From Paenibacillus solani (GTDB lineage: Bacteria > Bacillota > Bacilli > Paenibacillales > Paenibacillaceae), in contig NZ_LIUT01000001.1 in assembly GCF_001277345.1 (NCBI RefSeq), forward strand, positions 2,875,699 to 2,939,698: a stretch of 64,000 nucleotides of DNA, read 5' to 3'. The notes under the pieces were generated by a model, which was given only the letters and a program-made list of their open reading frames with translations, made no database searches and was not told where the DNA came from. Positions 48,092 to 57,258 of this stretch are shown piece by piece; the stretch's first letter is position 1, and each line of letters starts with the position of its first letter. The translations under genes and the position numbers were made by a program.

Positions 48092-49357
48092 CTATTGTAA
48101 TTTTTGTATCCGGTCCCATTGGCTCACGATATCTGTCACGCGTACACCAAAGTTCTCATCGATGACGACGACCTCTCCTTTGGCAATCAGCTTATGATTG
48201 ACAAGGATATCTACAGGCTCTCCGGCCAGTTTGTCCAACTCGATGATCGAACCTTGAGACATTTCCAAGATATCCTTAATTTGCTTCTGGGTCCTCCCTA
48301 ATTCTACGGTGACTTTAAGGGGAATGTCCATCAGTAAGTTCAGATTGTTTTCATCCACCTGGGTGTATGGCGCAGATTGCAGATTAGCGAACTGCACGGG
48401 TTGAACATTGACATTGCGATTGGGCATGGTGCCATATTGCTGTGGCTGTGCCTGGTAAGGCGCTTGATAAGGCGCCTGCGGCTGACCATGCGGCATTTGA
48501 GGGACAGGTTCTCCATATCCTTGCATTGGCTGACCCTGGCCTTGTCCGCTATCATATCCATGGCCCATATCGTTCCCAATCACAGGGTTGCTAGGCGCTT
48601 GAACGGGTTCTTCCTTATGATTCGGTGCTTCGACAGCTGGTGCCGCTTCCTGCTGGGCTGGCTCCGGCTCATCCGTACCGTTAATCAGCATGTGAACCAT
48701 TTCCTTCGAAAATTTGACAGGCAGCAGCTGCATAATCGTTGAATCGATAAGATCACCGATAATGAGTCGGAATGAAATCTTGATTAATGTTTCATCCTGC
48801 GGGAGGTTATTAACTCCTTCTCCGCTCTCCATGTTCAAAATATCAATGCCCGGAGGCGATATATTGACAAATCGGTTAAAGATCGTGGACATGCTCGTCG
48901 CTGAAGATCCCATCATCTGGTTCATAGCTTCCTGAACGGCACTGACATGAATTTCGTTCAATTCCTCTTCTGCTGGATTGCCCTCTCCGCCTAACATCAA
49001 ATCTGCAATCACTTGGGCATCCCTTGTTTTAATGACGAGCGAATTAATCCCTTCAAATCCGTCCACATAGGTAACATGTACCGCTACATGCGGTTTCGGA
49101 AATTCTTCCTCAAACTTGCTTCGTGTAATGATCGACACTTTAGGTGTGGTAATATCTACTTTTTTGCCCAGTAAGGTAGACAGAGCGGTTGCAGCACTGC
49201 CAAAGGTAATGTTACCGATCTCGCCGAGTGCATCCTGCTCAAGAGGTGTTAGTACATCATCGACAGTCGCCGCCGAAGGAATTGATGGTGATGCCATTTC
49301 CGACTGTTTTAGCAAAGCGTCGATTTCTTCCTGGGATAAATAATCTTTACTCGTCAA
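48092..49357 (-). CDS. fliY: Flagellar switch protein and CheY-P phosphatase FliY
   Basis: A 421-residue C-ring protein. An N-terminal CheY-P-binding peptide (YLSQEEIDALL) is followed by a CheC-like phosphatase part with two motifs (LGEIGNITFGSAATALS; VQEAMNQMMGSSATSMS). A glutamine/proline/glycine-rich linker (about 235-330) joins the C-terminal SpoA/FliN domain (IPLKVTVELGRTQKQIKDIL). The start is TTG at 49357, 9 bases after GGAG, overlapping fliM by 11 bases. Confidence 0.94.
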   Translation of the reverse strand: MTSKDYLSQEEIDALLKQSEMASPSIPSAATVDDVLTPLEQDALGEIGNITFGSAATALSTLLGKKVDITTPKVSIITRSKFEEEFPKPHVAVHVTYVDGFEGINSLVIKTRDAQVIADLMLGGEGNPAEEELNEIHVSAVQEAMNQMMGSSATSMSTIFNRFVNISPPGIDILNMESGEGVNNLPQDETLIKISFRLIIGDLIDSTIMQLLPVKFSKEMVHMLINGTDEPEPAQQEAAPAVEAPNHKEEPVQAPSNPVIGNDMGHGYDSGQGQGQPMQGYGEPVPQMPHGQPQAPYQAPYQAQPQQYGTMPNRNVNVQPVQFANLQSAPYTQVDENNLNLLMDIPLKVTVELGRTQKQIKDILEMSQGSIIELDKLAGEPVDILVNHKLIAKGEVVVIDENFGVRVTDIVSQWDRIQKLQ

Positions 49358-50345
49358 ATTCTTCAGCTCCTTCGATGACAATTTCATCGATTTGTACAGC
49401 AACCCGGTCTTTTATCGTTCCGGGACTGCCTATAAACTTCAATTTATCTCCAACCTTAATGGAGAGTCCATCATGCATCGGCTTGTTTAATGAAATAACG
49501 TCACCAATGTTCAGGCCTAAGAATTCGGATACGGTAAGCTGTGACACACCGAGCTCGGCAACAATCGGGAGCTTGGCTTTACTGACCCGCTGTTTGAGAG
49601 CCTCGACTTCTTCCGGAACGCTTGCTTTTTTCTCCGAGATAAACCATTGGTGCGCCGATAGTTTGGACATAATCGGCTCAAGTACAACATGAGGAATACA
49701 AAGATTGATCATACCCGTGTTATCACCGATTTTGGTGCTAAGCGATATTAGCGCTATAGTCTCGTTCGGGGAAACAATCTGCATAAATTGCGGATTGGTT
49801 TCCATGGCTTCAAGACGCGGCGAAATATCCAGAACCGTTTTCCATGCTTCCTGCAAGCTATCAAATGCCCTGCTGAATATTCGCTCCAAGATAATCGTTT
49901 CGATCTCGGTCATCGAGTTGATGGAAGAAGGAGCAATTCCGGTTCCCCCCAATAAACGATCCAGCATCGCGTAGGCGATGTTCGGGTGAACCTCAAGCAC
50001 CATGCGGCCAACAAGGGGTTCCGCCTCAAAGATATTAAGAACGGTCATTTTGGGTATAGAACGAATAAATTCATCATATGGAAGCTGCTCAACCTGCACG
50101 ACATTGATTTGCACGAAAGTACGCAACTGTGCTGAAAAATATGTTGTTAAATAGCGTGCAAAGTTTTCATGGATTCGGGTTAAACTCCGGATATGATCTT
50201 TGGAAAACCGAAGTGCCCTTTTAAAATCATAGGAGCGAATTTTCTTCTGCGTTTCCTCTTTTTTCAGTTCTTCAGCATCCATTTCCCCTGAAGAGAGAGC
50301 GGCCAACAAGGCATCGATCTCATTCTGCGATAAAACATCAACCAT
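49347..50345 (-). CDS. fliM: Flagellar motor switch protein FliM
   Basis: A 332-residue C-ring protein that receives CheY-P through its N-terminal LSQNEIDALLAAL peptide. The CheC-like middle domain contains the GGTGIAP turn, and a C-terminal SpoA domain follows. Normal length. It lies between fliL and fliY. Confidence 0.95.
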   Translation of the reverse strand: MVDVLSQNEIDALLAALSSGEMDAEELKKEETQKKIRSYDFKRALRFSKDHIRSLTRIHENFARYLTTYFSAQLRTFVQINVVQVEQLPYDEFIRSIPKMTVLNIFEAEPLVGRMVLEVHPNIAYAMLDRLLGGTGIAPSSINSMTEIETIILERIFSRAFDSLQEAWKTVLDISPRLEAMETNPQFMQIVSPNETIALISLSTKIGDNTGMINLCIPHVVLEPIMSKLSAHQWFISEKKASVPEEVEALKQRVSKAKLPIVAELGVSQLTVSEFLGLNIGDVISLNKPMHDGLSIKVGDKLKFIGSPGTIKDRVAVQIDEIVIEGAEEFDE

Positions 50346-50381
50346 CTACTCACCCCCCTTACAGGTCATCCAACGAACAGT

Positions 50382-50846
50382 CTAAATTTCTGCGATCAAA
50401 ATATCCGTAATATCAATTTGAATTAATTGTCCAGACGTTAACGACTTATTGATCAAATTCTGCAGTTTGGCAATAAACTGTTCGCGCCCTTTGGAGTCAT
50501 TTAGCAATTCGGGTTTGGTATCAGCCAAAGTCTTGATAATAATCGGCCGAATCTTGATCTCTTTGATCTTGTCGAATTCTTCCTTCGCTTTTTTATCATT
50601 TAACTGAAATGCAAAGGCCATAGAAGCAATATGGTAAGGATCAGCAAGATTCGTCTTGATACTGGTTATTTCTGATGACATCGAAACTATTTCGTTGGCG
50701 GATAATTTGGCTACTACCGCTGCATTAGCCGTAGCCTGATTCTTGCTATTATCGCCTAGAAACTTGTCCGACAGCAGGACGATGGCTACTACAATCAGCG
50801 TAATCGATAACAGAATCGTAATTAACCAGGGTAACATCTTTTTCAT
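50382..50846 (-). CDS. fliL: Flagellar basal body-associated protein FliL
   Basis: A 154-residue single-pass membrane protein that surrounds the stator. One N-terminal helix (about 5-28), then a periplasm-side domain; the C-terminal TSGQLIQIDITDILIAEI is typical. The start at 50846 has GGGAGGAACC upstream and overlaps flbD. Confidence 0.9.
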   Translation of the reverse strand: MKKMLPWLITILLSITLIVVAIVLLSDKFLGDNSKNQATANAAVVAKLSANEIVSMSSEITSIKTNLADPYHIASMAFAFQLNDKKAKEEFDKIKEIKIRPIIIKTLADTKPELLNDSKGREQFIAKLQNLINKSLTSGQLIQIDITDILIAEI

Positions 50847-51067
50847 GAAGGTTCCTCCCATTGCTGCACTTTAATGGTGGCTTGATGAACGCCTACCTCG
50901 TGATGATACGCCTTAATGGAAGAAATGACTTCATTTGCACTTTCTAGCACAATCATTCGTTTTCCATTAATCAAAGTAATATAGGTATCAGGAGTCTCCT
51001 CAACCAATTCGATTAACAGCGCATTAAGCCACAATTGCGAACCATTTAACCTCGTTACCGATATCAT
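50843..51067 (-). CDS. flbD: FlbD-family flagellar protein
   Basis: A 74-residue protein of the small FlbD/SwrD family: ISVTRLNGSQLWLNALLIELVEETPDTYITLINGKRMIVLES is almost the whole conserved core, given here only as a position summary at residues 2-44. SwrD in B. subtilis raises motor power. It precedes fliL with an ATGA overlap. Confidence 0.9.
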   Translation of the reverse strand: MISVTRLNGSQLWLNALLIELVEETPDTYITLINGKRMIVLESANEVISSIKAYHHEVGVHQATIKVQQWEEPS

Positions 51068-51087
51068 GGATAGCCTCCTTGTATAAT

Positions 51088-51112
51088 TAGGGAGGAGATG
51101 TCCCCCTCCCTA
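51088..51112 (-). other. Hairpin between flgE/flgG and flbD
   Basis: TAGGGAGG pairs with CCTCCCTA around a 9-base loop, followed by ATTATAC. The stem sits 8 bases after the hook gene stop, just before the flbD ribosome binding site. No U-run, so it is more likely an mRNA processing or stability element than a full terminator; one arm resembles a ribosome binding site. Confidence 0.5.
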
Positions 51113-51119
51113 TCCATCC

Positions 51120-51944
51120 TTATCGTTTCAGATTGACAACTTCTTGAAGCACTTCGTCCGAAGTTGTGATAATCCGCGAGTTAGCCTGGAATCCGCGCTG
51201 AGCAACAATCATTTCTGAAAATTCGCTAGTCAGGTCAACGTTAGACATTTCGAGCTGACCTGCAATGATCGCACCCGTACCTGCTTCAGCATCATTTGCT
51301 TCAAACATGACGGCATCCAGATCGCCATCAGGGACAGCATTCAATGTCACACGGTACATATTGCCGCCTATTTTCTCGAGACCTTCCGGATTCGGGATTT
51401 TGGCCACACCGATAATCGCTCCCTCTTCGGTCGTTCCGTCACTCATCTTCTGAATGATGGCGCCATTCTGGGCGATGGTAAACGCGGTTACGTCATCATC
51501 CAGCTGGATCGGATCGCCGTTTGAATCAAGAACGAGCATCCCATCAGATGTAACCAGATTGCGGGCCACGTCGACATGGAAATCACCTGCACGGGTCAAA
51601 AAAGCTACCTCTTGATCCTCGCTCAGCTTTACCAAGAAGAAACCGTCTCCGTCAATTCTCAGATCTGTAGGATTATTCGTAGTCATAGCGCTGCCTGGTG
51701 TGTGCAATGTATCAATCGAACCGATGGATACTCCAAGACCGATCTGCTTGGCATTCACTCCACCAGATGGGTCGTCAGTTCCGGGAGTAACTCCGGACAT
51801 CGTCTGACTAAGGATATCTTTGAACATTACGCGCCCTGACTTAAACCCGATCGTGTTAACGTTGGCAATGTTATTACCAATGACGTCAAGTTTGGTTTGG
51901 AAACCTCTCATCCCGGAAATACCAGAATACATAGATCTTAACAT
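51120..51944 (-). CDS. flgE: Flagellar hook-basal body protein FlgE/FlgG
   Basis: A 274-residue rod/hook family protein. MLRSMYSGISGMRGFQTKLDVIGNNIANVNT has the N-terminal signature, and the C-terminal SNVDLTSEFSEMIVAQRGFQANSRIITTSDEVLQEVVNLKR pairs with it in the coiled D0 domain. The length is that of the short FlgE of B. subtilis (once called FlgG), which forms the hook. The ATG at 51944 has AAAGGAGGAATATGG upstream. Confidence 0.9.
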   Translation of the reverse strand: MLRSMYSGISGMRGFQTKLDVIGNNIANVNTIGFKSGRVMFKDILSQTMSGVTPGTDDPSGGVNAKQIGLGVSIGSIDTLHTPGSAMTTNNPTDLRIDGDGFFLVKLSEDQEVAFLTRAGDFHVDVARNLVTSDGMLVLDSNGDPIQLDDDVTAFTIAQNGAIIQKMSDGTTEEGAIIGVAKIPNPEGLEKIGGNMYRVTLNAVPDGDLDAVMFEANDAEAGTGAIIAGQLEMSNVDLTSEFSEMIVAQRGFQANSRIITTSDEVLQEVVNLKR

Positions 51945-52020
51945 CCATATTCCTCCTTTTAATTTTGGACCGCTTCTGTCGATCAGCGGCCGCCTGGCTT
52001 CCTCACGGGCCAGCCAGATG

Positions 52021-52410
52021 TTATGAAATAATAACTGCGCTATCGATTTGCGTGAATACATTATCCTTCATTGCTGTACCGTCCATTGCTGTAACTACGG
52101 TTCGATTCGGGATATTCACAATCAATGCCATATTTTCCAACAAAATAAGCGATTCCTTACTTCCCTTCGCAGCTGCTTTATCCACCGCATTCTGGATTTG
52201 CGTGAGCTGGTCAGCCTTTAACTCAATTCCCCGCTGCTCCAGCCTCTTCGCAGCATGATTGCTGATTTTAAGGAGATTTTCATTTAAAATTTCCTGAAAC
52301 TTGCCATGGGATGGATTGGATTGTGCCTGCGCTGATTTTCGTTCATTATGAAATGCGGTAGGGTGTATTTTCCCTGGGTATAAATGTCCAATCATCATGC
52401 GATCGCTCAT
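52021..52410 (-). CDS. TIGR02530-type flagellar operon protein
   Basis: A 129-residue small protein found between flgD and flgE in Bacillales. Its middle reads LKISNHAAKRLEQRGIELKADQLTQIQNAVDKA, and the end forms beta strands (LIVNIPNRTVVTAMDG). It belongs to an uncharacterised flagellar-operon family; it may assist hook assembly, which is inference. Its start overlaps the flgD stop. Confidence 0.8.
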   Translation of the reverse strand: MSDRMMIGHLYPGKIHPTAFHNERKSAQAQSNPSHGKFQEILNENLLKISNHAAKRLEQRGIELKADQLTQIQNAVDKAAAKGSKESLILLENMALIVNIPNRTVVTAMDGTAMKDNVFTQIDSAVIIS

Positions 52411-53081
52411 GACTCGGTTCCCCCAAATCCATCCTCCACTTGACCTGGATCTTCATTTTCAGTATCAGTTTCGGGTTCGGGTTCGGTTTCAGGAACTGTC
52501 ACATCCGGATTGCTTGTCTCTGGCTTAGTTGGATTCGGGTTCGGATTCACTGCTTCTGGATCTTCGCCAGTTTCTGTCACTGCTGAATTTGGATCACTTG
52601 TTGGTTCAGCAGGTTTCGGATAAGGAACTTCAGTATCCTTCTCGATTACTGCGTTCTCAATCTTCAAAATCTCATCGAGAGCTACCTCACTGCCGCCAAC
52701 CTGTGCATAATGAATGCCTTCACGAACAATGATGGATTCAACAACACCGCTCTTCATGATCGTCTCCGATCCATCCTCCGGTGTGGACATCCAGCTGATC
52801 TGCTTACCGATCAAACTCGAGGCCGCGCCTAGGGATTGGCTCATGGCGGTTAATTGAGTATTAATATTCATCAGCTGCTCCAAGGAAGTAAACTGTGCCA
52901 TTTGAGCTATAAACTCCCGGTCCTGCATCGGTTGAAGCGGATCCTGATTTCGAAGTTGTGTAATCAATATGCTCAAGAATTGATCCTTCCCGAGTTCCTG
53001 ACCATTACCGCTTTTGTTACTAACGTTCCCTTTAGAATAATTGGGCCACATATTACTCGTAGAAACCGGATTTGTTGCCAT
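52407..53081 (-). CDS. flgD: Flagellar hook cap protein FlgD with an acidic C-terminal tail
   Basis: A 224-residue hook-capping protein. The core GKDQFLSILITQLRNQDPLQPMQDREFIAQMAQFTSLEQLMNIN (residues about 30-75) is intact. Unlike the usual short form, the C-terminal 70 residues are a low-complexity stretch of P, E, N, T and D with no hydrophobic core (VPETEPEPETDTENEDPG). The tail starts at about residue 150. Start ATG at 53081. Confidence 0.92.
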   Translation of the reverse strand: MATNPVSTSNMWPNYSKGNVSNKSGNGQELGKDQFLSILITQLRNQDPLQPMQDREFIAQMAQFTSLEQLMNINTQLTAMSQSLGAASSLIGKQISWMSTPEDGSETIMKSGVVESIIVREGIHYAQVGGSEVALDEILKIENAVIEKDTEVPYPKPAEPTSDPNSAVTETGEDPEAVNPNPNPTKPETSNPDVTVPETEPEPETDTENEDPGQVEDGFGGTES

Positions 53082-53102
53082 TTATTCCTCACCTCCTCAC
53101 GG

Positions 53103-54458
53103 TTAAGCTTTAGCGGTAAATGTTCCTGCTTGTACTTGCTCGTCATCAATTTGATGCTCATCAATCCAATCGTTCAACTCTTCAGTCAAGTTTGCAGCCA
53201 GTATGGCATCCTCGGAAGGTCGATCTTTCTCCTTAGAACGCTGCTGTGACTGCTGTTGTCCTGAACCCGGCTGACGACCTCCATCCTGATACAGGTTAGC
53301 ATTTGATGCCTGGCTGCTCTGCGTGACTTCAATTCTCTCTACCTGAAGTCCCTGTGCATGTAAAGCGCTTCGGAGATGCGCCATCTGCTGGTCGATCAGT
53401 TCTTTGGCATCAGTGGATCTCGTCATAAACTGTGCGATCAACTGACCATTCTGCATCGTAAGCTTGATGTCGACTTGACCCAAATGCTCCGGATTCAGAG
53501 AGATTCTCGCTTCGGTAAATCCCGTTTGTTTCACAATTTCCATCTTATTAATAATGAACGTAGTCATTTCGTTGGAAAAGTTCTCAACTGGTACGGGCGG
53601 AGCAGCAGGTTTTACTGTTACTTGCGTTCCTGAACGCAGGGCAAGCTGACCGGCAGTAACCGTTCCTTGTCCCAATAATGCATCCCCTTCATTCATCCCA
53701 GACTCTGGTAAGGCACTATCAATGCTAGTAGCTGTCAATAACGTCCCTTTGGCATTCGCCGATCCTGTTGTTTCCGATGGAGCTGTTTGAGCTGTTTGGC
53801 TGGCAGCATTAGTGGTGCCTGTAGACTGCTGAGTCACTTCGGGTTGCTGGCGGTTTAACATGCTGCTGAACTTCGAGTCAGCTCTCCCCTCTCCCACCGT
53901 TGCTCCTTGACCCAGCAGGGTGTGGAACGATTGAACAAGCTGTTTGACAGCAGCCTCTGTATTGGAATCTACCTGTCCGGATTTCGATAACGCGGAAGCC
54001 AGTTGACTGATCGTATCCTGCACGACAAAGCGAATGGTTTCCGAACTGGAGGCTAGCAGCGGCATCTCATTTTCGATTATGTCTCCTTGAGGTTGGGGGA
54101 CAGCTTCGCTTAAAAGGATGTTAGCTTGAGCCAGCCAACTTTGAATCTCCTGAAGCAAGGCTGGATCCTCAATCAGTGCCTGGTCCATGGTATCAAGCTC
54201 CTGCAATATACCTTGGACCAGTTCCATCAAGCCATCGAGCGACTCATCGATTTCCGTCGATTGCTGCGCAATCATGGACACCAGCTTTGCAGCAACTTCC
54301 GTTGGAATGATTGTAGTACTACTCCCGCCGCTGTTCATCTGGTAAGCCAAAGCTGAATCGAAAGTAGCACCGGCTACCGTTTGACCAGCAGCGCTTGTCT
54401 TCCCGCTTGCTGAAGAGCTGCTCACAGAAGGAGTCATGTTTTGTACGGTCATTGTCAT
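53103..54458 (-). CDS. fliK: Flagellar hook-length control protein FliK
   Basis: A 451-residue ruler protein. The long A-, Q-, S- and T-rich N-terminal part is poorly ordered; the C-terminal Flg_hook domain includes ISLNPEHLGQVDIKLTMQNGQLIAQFM and DQQMAHLRSALHAQGLQVERIEV. FliK terminates hook growth and switches export by contact with FlhB. Fast sequence drift of the N-terminal part is normal. GGAGGTGAAATAAG lies upstream of the start. Confidence 0.92.
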   Translation of the reverse strand: MTMTVQNMTPSVSSSSASGKTSAAGQTVAGATFDSALAYQMNSGGSSTTIIPTEVAAKLVSMIAQQSTEIDESLDGLMELVQGILQELDTMDQALIEDPALLQEIQSWLAQANILLSEAVPQPQGDIIENEMPLLASSSETIRFVVQDTISQLASALSKSGQVDSNTEAAVKQLVQSFHTLLGQGATVGEGRADSKFSSMLNRQQPEVTQQSTGTTNAASQTAQTAPSETTGSANAKGTLLTATSIDSALPESGMNEGDALLGQGTVTAGQLALRSGTQVTVKPAAPPVPVENFSNEMTTFIINKMEIVKQTGFTEARISLNPEHLGQVDIKLTMQNGQLIAQFMTRSTDAKELIDQQMAHLRSALHAQGLQVERIEVTQSSQASNANLYQDGGRQPGSGQQQSQQRSKEKDRPSEDAILAANLTEELNDWIDEHQIDDEQVQAGTFTAKA

Positions 54459-54507
54459 CGTCTTATTTCACCTCCTTTCCTCGAGGGTGGAGATTCATTA
54501 CCGGAGC

Positions 54508-55434
54508 TTATTTAGACCCCATCAGGCGATTCAATATCTTCGCTGCCAGCTCCGCGTCTTTCGAGGACATCGCATTTAAAATGCGTGAACGTGTAGCGTC
54601 ATCCACCGTATTGAGAATAGTCATGGTCTTGGCAGGACTAATCTTATAAGTTTGCATCAGCAGATCGGCAGCATTACTCGGAGTCATTCCTGCAAAGGTC
54701 TGATTCAGCTGATTCTTATCCAAGTTATTGGATGTCTTCTTCTCGGCTTCAGCTACTTCATTCTTCTTAAGTCTGGATTGCAGCGCCGCTATCGCCATAT
54801 TTTCGGAAGTTTCAGCATCCTTCAGCTTCATCGTAACGTCTGCTGCTACCTTTGGATCCATCTTCTGAAGGATGGCCACCCGGTTGCCGCTCTTCATCTG
54901 GCTGAGCATAAGCACCATTTCTTCCTGCGTAAGATTCTGCATGATAGGCGCTGCTTTGCTTGGACTCATATCTGCATAGAGCTTGGACAATTCACGAATC
55001 TGCTTGGTGTATGCATCTTCCTCTTCTATCTCATTGCTTTGGGCTGTACTTTGCATCGTCTCAACTTGAGTTTCCAGCTCTTTTACTTTTTTTTCCTGGG
55101 TTGCTTTTTGCTCAGTTACTTCATTTAATGTTTCTTCACTTTCGGCTAGCTGCTTCTTAAGCTCAACAATTGTAGCCTCTGCGCTTTCTTCCTGCTGCTT
55201 CGCTTTCTTCAGCTTCTGCTCTTCCGGTGTCAGCACTGGATCCGGAACCCAATTCTTGACAATCGGGATTTTGTTGGCCACATCAATCAGACCATCGCGA
55301 ACATCGGCTCTAAAAAATACAGCAAGGGCTCCTAGCAAAACAATCGTGAATATTGCAGGTATTAATATCAGTAATACTCGTTCAAATCCTCCACCGGATT
55401 CTTCCTTCTCTAGCGGCGTTTCTTTTCTTGCCAC
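54508..55434 (-). CDS. MotE-like membrane protein with MgtE-N domain (YlxF-like)
   Basis: A 308-residue protein. One membrane helix (about 22-45, LILIPAIFTIVLLGALAVFF) is followed by a coiled coil (about 75-145) and two MgtE-N-type helical repeats (YADMSPSKAAPIMQNLTQEEMVLMLSQM; LLMQTYKISPAKTMTIL). The same gene lies between fliJ and fliK in B. subtilis (ylxF), and related MotE proteins support the stator. The start is GTG at 55434, 7 bases after GGAGG. Confidence 0.85.
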   Translation of the reverse strand: MARKETPLEKEESGGGFERVLLILIPAIFTIVLLGALAVFFRADVRDGLIDVANKIPIVKNWVPDPVLTPEEQKLKKAKQQEESAEATIVELKKQLAESEETLNEVTEQKATQEKKVKELETQVETMQSTAQSNEIEEEDAYTKQIRELSKLYADMSPSKAAPIMQNLTQEEMVLMLSQMKSGNRVAILQKMDPKVAADVTMKLKDAETSENMAIAALQSRLKKNEVAEAEKKTSNNLDKNQLNQTFAGMTPSNAADLLMQTYKISPAKTMTILNTVDDATRSRILNAMSSKDAELAAKILNRLMGSK

Positions 55435-55479
55435 ATTCATTCCTCCTTCGCGGTCATAACCCACCGATGTCGATGTTTC

Positions 55480-55929
55480 CTAACCTAAGCGGGCATTGAT
55501 CGCAAAACGTACCGTCGCCATTTCGTCCAGCTCGTTTTGTTCCCGAAGGAGACTTTCATGCCGGAACTTTTCTTGGGATTTATCTCTTGCTTTGAGCCAA
55601 ACCTTTTCATCTAGCATTTTGTCGGACAACACTTTTTTCTTCTTCGTCACATTGACATGAGCGAGCCGTATATCATCCCTTTTTCGCTCAATGCATTCTT
55701 CCAGATGTTCTGCGTATACCTGAATATTGCGGATCTCAGAAATCGGGACGCATCTTGATGCGGCTTCCTGCTGAGCGTGATACATTTGGTCCCTCATCTC
55801 GTACAGCTCATTCAGACTCTTCTCTTCCGCCTGCAGATGCCCAATCGCGCTTGAGAGCATCCATTCGGCCTGCGTCTTTTCAGTGCTCTTCAGGTCTACG
55901 ATTTTCTGGAATGCATATTGAAATTTCAT
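55480..55929 (-). CDS. fliJ: Flagellar export protein FliJ
   Basis: A 149-residue, almost wholly coiled-coil protein that connects the FliI ATPase to FlhA. MKFQYAFQKIVDLKSTEKTQAEWML is the typical start. It lies 9 bases after fliI, the standard order. Confidence 0.92.
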   Translation of the reverse strand: MKFQYAFQKIVDLKSTEKTQAEWMLSSAIGHLQAEEKSLNELYEMRDQMYHAQQEAASRCVPISEIRNIQVYAEHLEECIERKRDDIRLAHVNVTKKKKVLSDKMLDEKVWLKARDKSQEKFRHESLLREQNELDEMATVRFAINARLG

Positions 55930-55938
55930 TTTTCAAAG

Positions 55939-57258
55939 TCATCTCCTTGAAAACTCGGAAATCAAACGTTTCTGGACCTCATCCAATGTGGTCTTCTCAT
56001 TCACCTTTTGCTTCGTAAAATCCCATATCCGCCCGATATATTCTATCGATTCATCAATATCGGCATTGGAGCCCTCTTGATAAGCCCCTATATTAATCAA
56101 ATCTTCTGAATCCTTGTAAATGGCCATGAGTCGTTTCACATTCTCGGAAGCATCAATTTGATCCTCTGGAGAAATATCCTTCATGACCCGACTGATGCTG
56201 GCCAGCACATCAATCGCTGGAAAATGTCCCTTGTTCGCAATATTCCGATTCAAAACGATGTGTCCATCCAGAATCCCCCTGACCGCATCGGCGATCGGTT
56301 CATTCATGTCGTCTCCGTCAACCAATACGGTGTAAAAAGCGGTAATCGAGCCTGTCGGCCCTGTTCCTGCACGTTCCAACAGTTTGGGAAGACTTGCAAA
56401 TACCGATGGAGTATAACCGCGCATGGCTGGTGGTTCCCCCACAGCGAGCCCCACTTCACGCTGAGCCATTGCATACCGGGTAACCGAATCCATCATCAGC
56501 ATCACATTTAAACCACGGTCCCTGAAATACTCGGCAATAGTCGTGGCGATCAATGCTCCCTTAATACGGATAAGAGCGGGTTGATCTGAAGTAGCAACAA
56601 TCACAACAGACCGCTTCAATCCTTCAGGACCCAAGTCTCGCTCTATGAAGTCCAACACTTCTCGACCACGTTCCCCGATCAACGCAATCACATTGACATC
56701 CGCTGAAGTATTCCGGGCAATCATCCCCATCAAGGTGCTCTTACCGACACCAGATCCAGCGAATATGCCAACCCGCTGGCCTTTACCGATGGAGAGCAAG
56801 CCGTCAATCGCTCGAACGCCAATACTGATCGGTTCTTGGACCCGCGGCCGATTGAGCGGGTTTTGCGGTATGTTGTGGGTGGAGTAATGCGGCATTCGTG
56901 CAGGAATGATTGATCCATCTAGTGGTTGTCCCAATCCGTCCAACACTTTACCAAGCAGTTCCGACCCCACCTGTACGCTAAGCGGTTTGCCTGTTCCGAC
57001 TACATCGCAACCTGGGCCGATGGAGTGAAGCTCGCCAAGCGGCATTAGCAGCACTTTATTGTCTCTGAAACCGACGACCTCTGCTTTGAGCGGCGCGGAT
57101 TGCTTCGTGGGATAGATGTAGCACACATCGCCTATGCTGGCATCCGGCCCCTCGGATTCAACCATCAGTCCAATAACCTGCGTCACCTTGCCATTGATGC
57201 GAACCGGGTCTATATGTTTCAGATAATCCAAATACCGTGCGCTATTCAGCTTCTTCAT
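55939..57258 (-). CDS. fliI: Flagellum-specific ATP synthase FliI
   Basis: A 439-residue F1-beta-like ATPase that energises export. Walker A FAGSGVGKSTLMGM, LIGERGREVLDFIERDLG, Walker B LNVMLMMDSVTRYAMAQRE and GEPPAMRGYTPSVFASLP are all intact. The start at 57258 has GGAGAAATCACG upstream and overlaps the fliH end by 17 bases. Confidence 0.96.
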   Translation of the reverse strand: MKKLNSARYLDYLKHIDPVRINGKVTQVIGLMVESEGPDASIGDVCYIYPTKQSAPLKAEVVGFRDNKVLLMPLGELHSIGPGCDVVGTGKPLSVQVGSELLGKVLDGLGQPLDGSIIPARMPHYSTHNIPQNPLNRPRVQEPISIGVRAIDGLLSIGKGQRVGIFAGSGVGKSTLMGMIARNTSADVNVIALIGERGREVLDFIERDLGPEGLKRSVVIVATSDQPALIRIKGALIATTIAEYFRDRGLNVMLMMDSVTRYAMAQREVGLAVGEPPAMRGYTPSVFASLPKLLERAGTGPTGSITAFYTVLVDGDDMNEPIADAVRGILDGHIVLNRNIANKGHFPAIDVLASISRVMKDISPEDQIDASENVKRLMAIYKDSEDLINIGAYQEGSNADIDESIEYIGRIWDFTKQKVNEKTTLDEVQKRLISEFSRR

